Origin: an uncultured Eubacteriales bacterium
GTDB taxonomy: Bacteria > Bacillota > Clostridia > Christensenellales > CAG-917
NCBI GenBank assembly: GCA_900547975.1
Contig: URIX01000020.1
Coordinates: 1-26,159, forward strand
Length of the DNA stretch: 26,159 bases
Direction: 5' to 3'
How positions within the stretch are numbered: the stretch's first letter is position 1; each line of letters opens with the position of its first letter. Shown here in pieces: positions 22,307 through 26,159 of this stretch. The notes beneath the pieces are model-generated. The model did no database searches. It was not told the DNA's origin and saw only the letters and a list, made by a program, of their open reading frames with translations. The position numbers and the translations under genes are program-made.

Positions 22307-24819
22307 TTGAGTTCACCCCAGTTCGTCGCACTCGTGGCTTCGGCAACGAGTGGCACGGAAAGCCTTATTGCGTGTCCCATTTCGTACGACAGAATCTTTT
22401 TTACTTCTTCTTCCTCATCCTTTGCCGCGTCGATAATCAACTCGTCGTGGATTTGAAGAATCATTTTGGATTTCATATTTTCAAGACGTTTTTCAACGTT
22501 TATCATAGCGATTTTGATGATGTCGGCAGCCGAGCCTTGAAGCGGCGTATTCATCGCCATACGCTCTGCTGCGGAACGCACCATATAGTTTGACGCTTTG
22601 AGGTCGGGAAGATTGCGGCGTCTGCCGAGCATAGTGAGCGAATAACCCCTTTCGCGTGCGTCCTCGACGTTCTTGTCCATAAAGGCGCGAACCTTCGGGT
22701 GCATCGTGAAATAGTTGGCGATAAACTCTTTTGCCATATATTGCGGAATTGACAAGTTTTCCGCAAGACCGAAACCGCTTATACCGTAAATTATGCCGAA
22801 ATTGACCGCCTTTGCGTCACGTCTTTGCGCCGGTGTAACTTTGCCGACCGGTATGCCGAGAATTTGCGAAGCGGTGATTGCGTGTATATCTTCGTCCTTG
22901 TTGAATGCCTCGATAAGTTGCTCGTCGCCACTCATATGAGCAAGAAGTCTAAGTTCGATTTGCGAATAGTCCGCACTCACGAGCACGCAGTTTTCGCTCG
23001 GCACGAACGCGCTCTTGATGTCCTTTGCCTCGTCGCTTCTCGCAGGTATGTTCTGAAGATTCGGATTGGTCGATGACAGTCTGCCCGTCTGGGTTATGCA
23101 CTGATTGAACTCGGTGTGAATCTTGCCTCTGTTGATAAGCGGTTGAAGTCCGACAACGTACGTCGATTGAAGTTTTGCGTAGTGGCGGTATTCGAGCACT
23201 GCGTTGACTATGGGATGTTTGCTTGCAAGGTTTGAAAGCACGTCCTCGCTTACGGAATAACCCGTCTTCGTTTTTTTGCCGTGCGGCAAGCCGAGTTTGT
23301 CGAAAAGTATGTCGCCCAGTTGCTTTGGCGAGGCGATGTTGAAAGTTTCGCCGGCAAGCGCGTAAATCTCTTTGGTCAAACTCTCGATGAGTTGTCCGTA
23401 TTTGCTTTCAAGCGTTTTCAAAACGTCTGCCGAAACGCAAACGCCTCTTTCTTCCATATTGCGCAAAACTACGCAAAGTGGCTGTTCAACGTCGAAAAAC
23501 AGACTATTAAGTCCTTGTTGCGCCAACTGCTCGCGCAAATTCTCGCTTTCCGCAAACAGTTCCGCCGCACCGGTTTCGTAGCCGTCCGCGCCCAAAACCT
23601 GCTCTATATTTTTTATCGGCGCACTGCCTCTTGCAAGGTGTGCGGCAATCATAACGTCGAAGAATTTGTCTTGCTCGAAGCCGTACGTCTTGCTCATAGA
23701 TTTATAGTCGTAGCATACGAGTTCCTTGCCTGCCGCCGCCTTTTTAAGTGCGGCAAGCGCGTCGTCGAATCCTATGCCTTCGCTGAACAAATCTTCAACG
23801 CAACTTATCGTATACTCGGTTTTGTCGTCAACGGCAAACGATATGTCTTTGCCTATAAGTATTGCGATTGTGTCGCCCTTGGCGGCGTTTTCTATCTCCC
23901 TCTCGGTTTTGAGAACAACGGTGGTTTTTTCGATATTTTTCTTTGCGGGCGTTGTCTGTTCCGCGCCGTCGAAAACCATACGGTTTGCAAGCGACGAGAT
24001 TTCGAGTTCGGCAAGTTTTTGCTTGACTTCCCCCGAATAAACGGGCGTGAACGCAATTTCGTCGAGCGTACACTCGACAGGCACGTGACAGTTTATGGTT
24101 ACGAGTTCTTTGCTGAGCAAAGCGAGGTCCTTGTTGTTTGCGACGTTTTGTCCGAGTTTGCCGGGAATTTGCTCGGCGTTTGCCAAAATGTTTTCGAGCG
24201 AGCCGTATTTGTCGAGCAGCTGTTTTGCCGTCTTTTCGCCCACGCTCGGAATACCGGGGACGTTGTCCGACGCATCGCCGCGAAGTGCCTTGTAGTCTAT
24301 GAATTGTTCTACCGTGAATCCGTCTTCGAGCAGTCTTTCGACGTCGTACACTTCGATGTCGCTTACGCCCTTCTTCGTCCAAAAAATCTTCGTCGTAGGA
24401 CTTACGAGTTGAAAACTGTCGCGGTCGCCCGTGACGATTATGCACTCGTCGTCAAAACGCTTGGACAGCGTGCCGAGAATGTCGTCGCCCTCATAGCCTT
24501 GTTTGCTCACGATTTTGATACCCATTGCGGTTATGAGATCTTTTAGCGGTTCGACTTGTTGGCGCAGTTCCTCGTCCATAGGCTTTCTGGTCGCCTTGTA
24601 TTCCTTGTACATTTCGTGGCGGAACGTCGGACCGTGCAGGTCGAAAGCCGCCGCTATATGCGTGGGTTTTTGCTCTTTGATTATCTTCAAAAGTATGCTC
24701 AAAAAGCCGTATATCGCGCCCGTGTACAAACCCTTCGAGGATTTGAGGTTGGGAAGCGCGTGATATGCGCGGTGCATTAGAGAGTTCGAATCCAAAAGCA
24801 ATATCTTGTTTTGCGACAT
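22303..24819 (-). CDS. polA: DNA polymerase I
   Basis: 838 residues from ATG 24819, with AGGTGA upstream. Residues 1 to about 290 are the 5'-3' flap nuclease (LLLDSNSLMHRAYHALP, GYEGDDILGTL, VTGDRDSFQLV, GDASDNVPGIPSVGEKTA). Residues about 300-460 occupy the place of the 3'-5' exonuclease but lack the DxE and YxxxD metal-binding motifs, as in several Firmicute enzymes, so proofreading is probably absent. The polymerase part has motif A (ADYSQIELR at 616-624), motif B (RRDAKAVNFGIIYG near 666-679) and motif C (QIHDELI at 789-795). It removes RNA primers and fills gaps in replication and repair. It follows the patatin gene by 49 nt and overlaps coaE. Confidence 0.98.
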   Translation of the reverse strand: MSQNKILLLDSNSLMHRAYHALPNLKSSKGLYTGAIYGFLSILLKIIKEQKPTHIAAAFDLHGPTFRHEMYKEYKATRKPMDEELRQQVEPLKDLITAMGIKIVSKQGYEGDDILGTLSKRFDDECIIVTGDRDSFQLVSPTTKIFWTKKGVSDIEVYDVERLLEDGFTVEQFIDYKALRGDASDNVPGIPSVGEKTAKQLLDKYGSLENILANAEQIPGKLGQNVANNKDLALLSKELVTINCHVPVECTLDEIAFTPVYSGEVKQKLAELEISSLANRMVFDGAEQTTPAKKNIEKTTVVLKTEREIENAAKGDTIAILIGKDISFAVDDKTEYTISCVEDLFSEGIGFDDALAALKKAAAGKELVCYDYKSMSKTYGFEQDKFFDVMIAAHLARGSAPIKNIEQVLGADGYETGAAELFAESENLREQLAQQGLNSLFFDVEQPLCVVLRNMEERGVCVSADVLKTLESKYGQLIESLTKEIYALAGETFNIASPKQLGDILFDKLGLPHGKKTKTGYSVSEDVLSNLASKHPIVNAVLEYRHYAKLQSTYVVGLQPLINRGKIHTEFNQCITQTGRLSSTNPNLQNIPARSDEAKDIKSAFVPSENCVLVSADYSQIELRLLAHMSGDEQLIEAFNKDEDIHAITASQILGIPVGKVTPAQRRDAKAVNFGIIYGISGFGLAENLSIPQYMAKEFIANYFTMHPKVRAFMDKNVEDARERGYSLTMLGRRRNLPDLKASNYMVRSAAERMAMNTPLQGSAADIIKIAMINVEKRLENMKSKMILQIHDELIIDAAKDEEEEVKKILSYEMGHAIRLSVPLVAEATSATNWGELK

Positions 24820-24868
24820 ATTTCACCTATATTTTATCTTTGCCAAATCCTTTTAGATTAAGACGATT

Positions 24869-25684
24869 TCAGCCAAGCAAAAACTCGGAAAGACCGTTTT
24901 GCATCAGTTCTTTCGTATCGTCGTAGCCCATCTGCATATATGCGCGGATACGAGTTTTCGAAAACGCCATCGCAGGTCCGAGATCTTCTTTCGGGATAAT
25001 ATAAAAGAGATTCGGATTGCCCTCGACTTTGCGCTTGGGTTGCTTGCTTTCGACGTTCGTGCGAATCACGAGTATTTTGTCGTAGCCGTGCCTCGTGAGC
25101 AGATTTACGGGCATATTGTCGTAAACGCCGCCGTCAATGTATTTTTTCTCGTCTATTACTTTGGGCGGAAAAATCGGGAACGTTGCGGAAGCGATGATAT
25201 AATCCACGAGTTTTCCCTCGTCTATTTCGCTCATCATCTTTTCAAAGGGTTGCATATCGCTGATGTTGAAAGCGACAAGTCCGTAATCCTTGCCCGAAGC
25301 GCGAATGTCGTCTTCGTTCACTATCGTTTCAAAAAACTTTTGCGATTTTTGATAGGAAGATTCGAGCATTTTGAAAGTATTGAGTTTTTTTTCCGCCAGT
25401 ATTCTCAAAATTGCGGGGCGCAAATCCAAGCCGTTCAATTCGGCGAGTTCCTCGTCGCTCAAATCGAATACGGTGTTGGTTCTAATTTCGTTCCACACGT
25501 CGAACAGTTTGGAATAGCCGCCTTCGAGATATATCGCGCCGTTTATCGCGCCTATGGACGTACCCGCAACGCCGTCGAAGTCAACCATAAGTTCTCTAAT
25601 CGCCATAAGTGCGCCGATTTGATATGCGCCTTTTACACCGCCGCCTTCGAGAACCAAACCTAACTTTTGCCTTTCTTTGCTCAT
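24869..25684 (-). CDS. Patatin-like phospholipase
   Basis: I take the ATG at 25684 (271 residues), with AGGG 7 nt upstream and a promoter at 25717-25745; a more upstream in-frame ATG at 25786 lies before the promoter. The patatin Ser-Asp dyad is complete: oxyanion loop LEGGGVKGAYQIG (G14-G16, K18-G19), nucleophile GTSIG with S43, and YIDGGVYDN with D184. Such proteins are cytoplasmic or membrane-bound lipid acyl hydrolases, often called RssA- or YlbK-like. No membrane helix or signal peptide is obvious. The real lipid substrate is unknown. It heads the transcript that continues into polA and coaE. Confidence 0.9.
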   Translation of the reverse strand: MSKERQKLGLVLEGGGVKGAYQIGALMAIRELMVDFDGVAGTSIGAINGAIYLEGGYSKLFDVWNEIRTNTVFDLSDEELAELNGLDLRPAILRILAEKKLNTFKMLESSYQKSQKFFETIVNEDDIRASGKDYGLVAFNISDMQPFEKMMSEIDEGKLVDYIIASATFPIFPPKVIDEKKYIDGGVYDNMPVNLLTRHGYDKILVIRTNVESKQPKRKVEGNPNLFYIIPKEDLGPAMAFSKTRIRAYMQMGYDDTKELMQNGLSEFLLG

Positions 25685-25716
25685 TTGTAACCCTAAAATA
25701 AGTATTATTTTAGATA

Positions 25717-25745
25717 ATTGTATCATTGAAAGGGCTATTTGTAAA
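25717..25745 (-). promoter_or_regulatory. Promoter of patatin (and probably polA-coaE)
   Basis: TTTACA (25740-25745) and TACAAT (25717-25722) are 17 bp apart. No stronger promoter is visible before polA. Confidence 0.65.
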
Positions 25746-25752
25746 GAACGAA

Positions 25753-25784
25753 GAACGGCAAAGAAAAAATATAACTTGCCGTTC
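25753..25784. terminator. Hairpin upstream of the patatin promoter
   Basis: Nine-bp arms GAACGGCAA/TTGCCGTTC are separated by 14 A/T-rich bases. It may end transcription arriving from the right, but no clean T-run follows. Confidence 0.35.
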
Positions 25785-25786
25785 AT

Positions 25787-26159
25787 TACAAGAGTTGTTC
25801 TTCCTCTACAAGAGTTTGACGGCGCGTACTTTAATTAAAACTTCCCCCTTCCTCACGTGTTTGGACTTCGGCGTTTGCGAGGCAATCCGCCTCGTTCGCT
25901 TTGGCTACAACACATTCACAGGATGTGTTGTTTAACGCGTCGCGCCCATACCGCCTCAAATTTTTCCGTTTGCGCACAAAGTGCGCTTCACCAAGCAGAT
26001 AATTTTGCGAAACTGTGGCTTGAATTTTTATCCGTGTCTAAACTGATAGCACAAATTTTTTGCGCGGTTAGTGATTGCGAGAACAAGTGCGGCTTTTGGC
26101 AATCGCCCCAAAAGTGTTCATTTCTATTTAGGGGATTCCCACGCTACGCTCTGAATGAC
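25787..26159. repeat. Gene-poor tail, likely dispersed intergenic repeat material
   Basis: I see no supportable gene. On the minus strand the last 30 bases read GTCATTCAGAGCGTAGCG and on, close to the GTCATTCTGAGCGAAGCG intergenic words seen in many copies in other bacterial genomes. An open minus-strand stretch from about 25840 (TAA) to about 26045 has no good start. Inverted repeats occur at 25908-25932 (ACAACACAT/ATGTGTTGT) and around 25878-25895 (GAGGC/GCCTC). Only one copy is in the window, so the repeat nature is not shown here. Confidence 0.4.

Noticed and set aside
23281..24546. 421-codon plus-strand frame opposite polA
   Set aside because: It is antisense to conserved DNA polymerase I sequence and has no start signals or domain.

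Overview
The window looks like the chromosome of an anaerobic, low-to-mid GC Firmicute, probably an uncultured Clostridia/Christensenellales-type gut bacterium. The signs are strong AGGAGG-type ribosome binding sites, compact sigma-A promoters, a feoA-feoA-feoB-FeoB-associated-Cys-protein operon, a polA-coaE overlap, short intergenic repeats and hairpin-plus-T-run terminators. The species itself cannot be told from the sequence.

Layout. (1) 1-4879, minus strand: one uninterrupted reading frame of at least 1626 codons that runs off the left edge. It encodes a multidomain polysaccharide-type enzyme: four GT-A glycosyltransferase-like domains, a kinase-like domain, a SAM methyltransferase, and the start of a Rossmann SLOG/LOG-like domain. 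It has its own promoter near 5052-5080. (2) 5091-8993: two about 440-bp direct repeats, both ending in CGCACCA (a tRNA 3' end), bracket an AT-rich island of about 3 kb next to an intact tRNA-Leu(CAG). The island reads entirely leftward: a 31-residue membrane peptide, an HNH protein, a tiny coupled ORF, a HEPN protein, a gene remnant, and then a separately promoted Bro-N/Fic fusion. It has the look of a small defence or toxin cargo module. (3) 9281-12950: ferrous iron uptake operon feoA-feoA-feoB-Cys-rich membrane protein. Its promoter is flanked by two identical 22-bp dyads shared with a divergent TetR gene. (4) 13285-14564: overlapping tetR-DUF2461 pair. (5) 14794-16994: leftward TPR-DUF4037-Nudix operon. 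(6) 17403-20480: convergent membrane-bound M28 peptidase and MATE exporter, sharing a bidirectional terminator. The MATE tail is built from 21-bp tandem repeats. (7) 20841-25684: leftward SDR oxidoreductase, then patatin-polA-coaE. (8) 25787-26159: an intergenic block that looks like dispersed repeat sequence.

How the genes fit together. Iron uptake, DNA polymerase I and dephospho-CoA kinase are ordinary chromosomal backbone. The accessory material is concentrated in the first 9 kb, which is visibly more AT-rich than the rest. The strongest candidates for something undescribed are the repeat-bounded HNH/HEPN/Fic island at tRNA-Leu, the giant glycosyltransferase/kinase-like/methyltransferase/SLOG polyprotein, and the twin operators between feo and tetR. 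All functional names come from motif recognition by eye; no searches were run.
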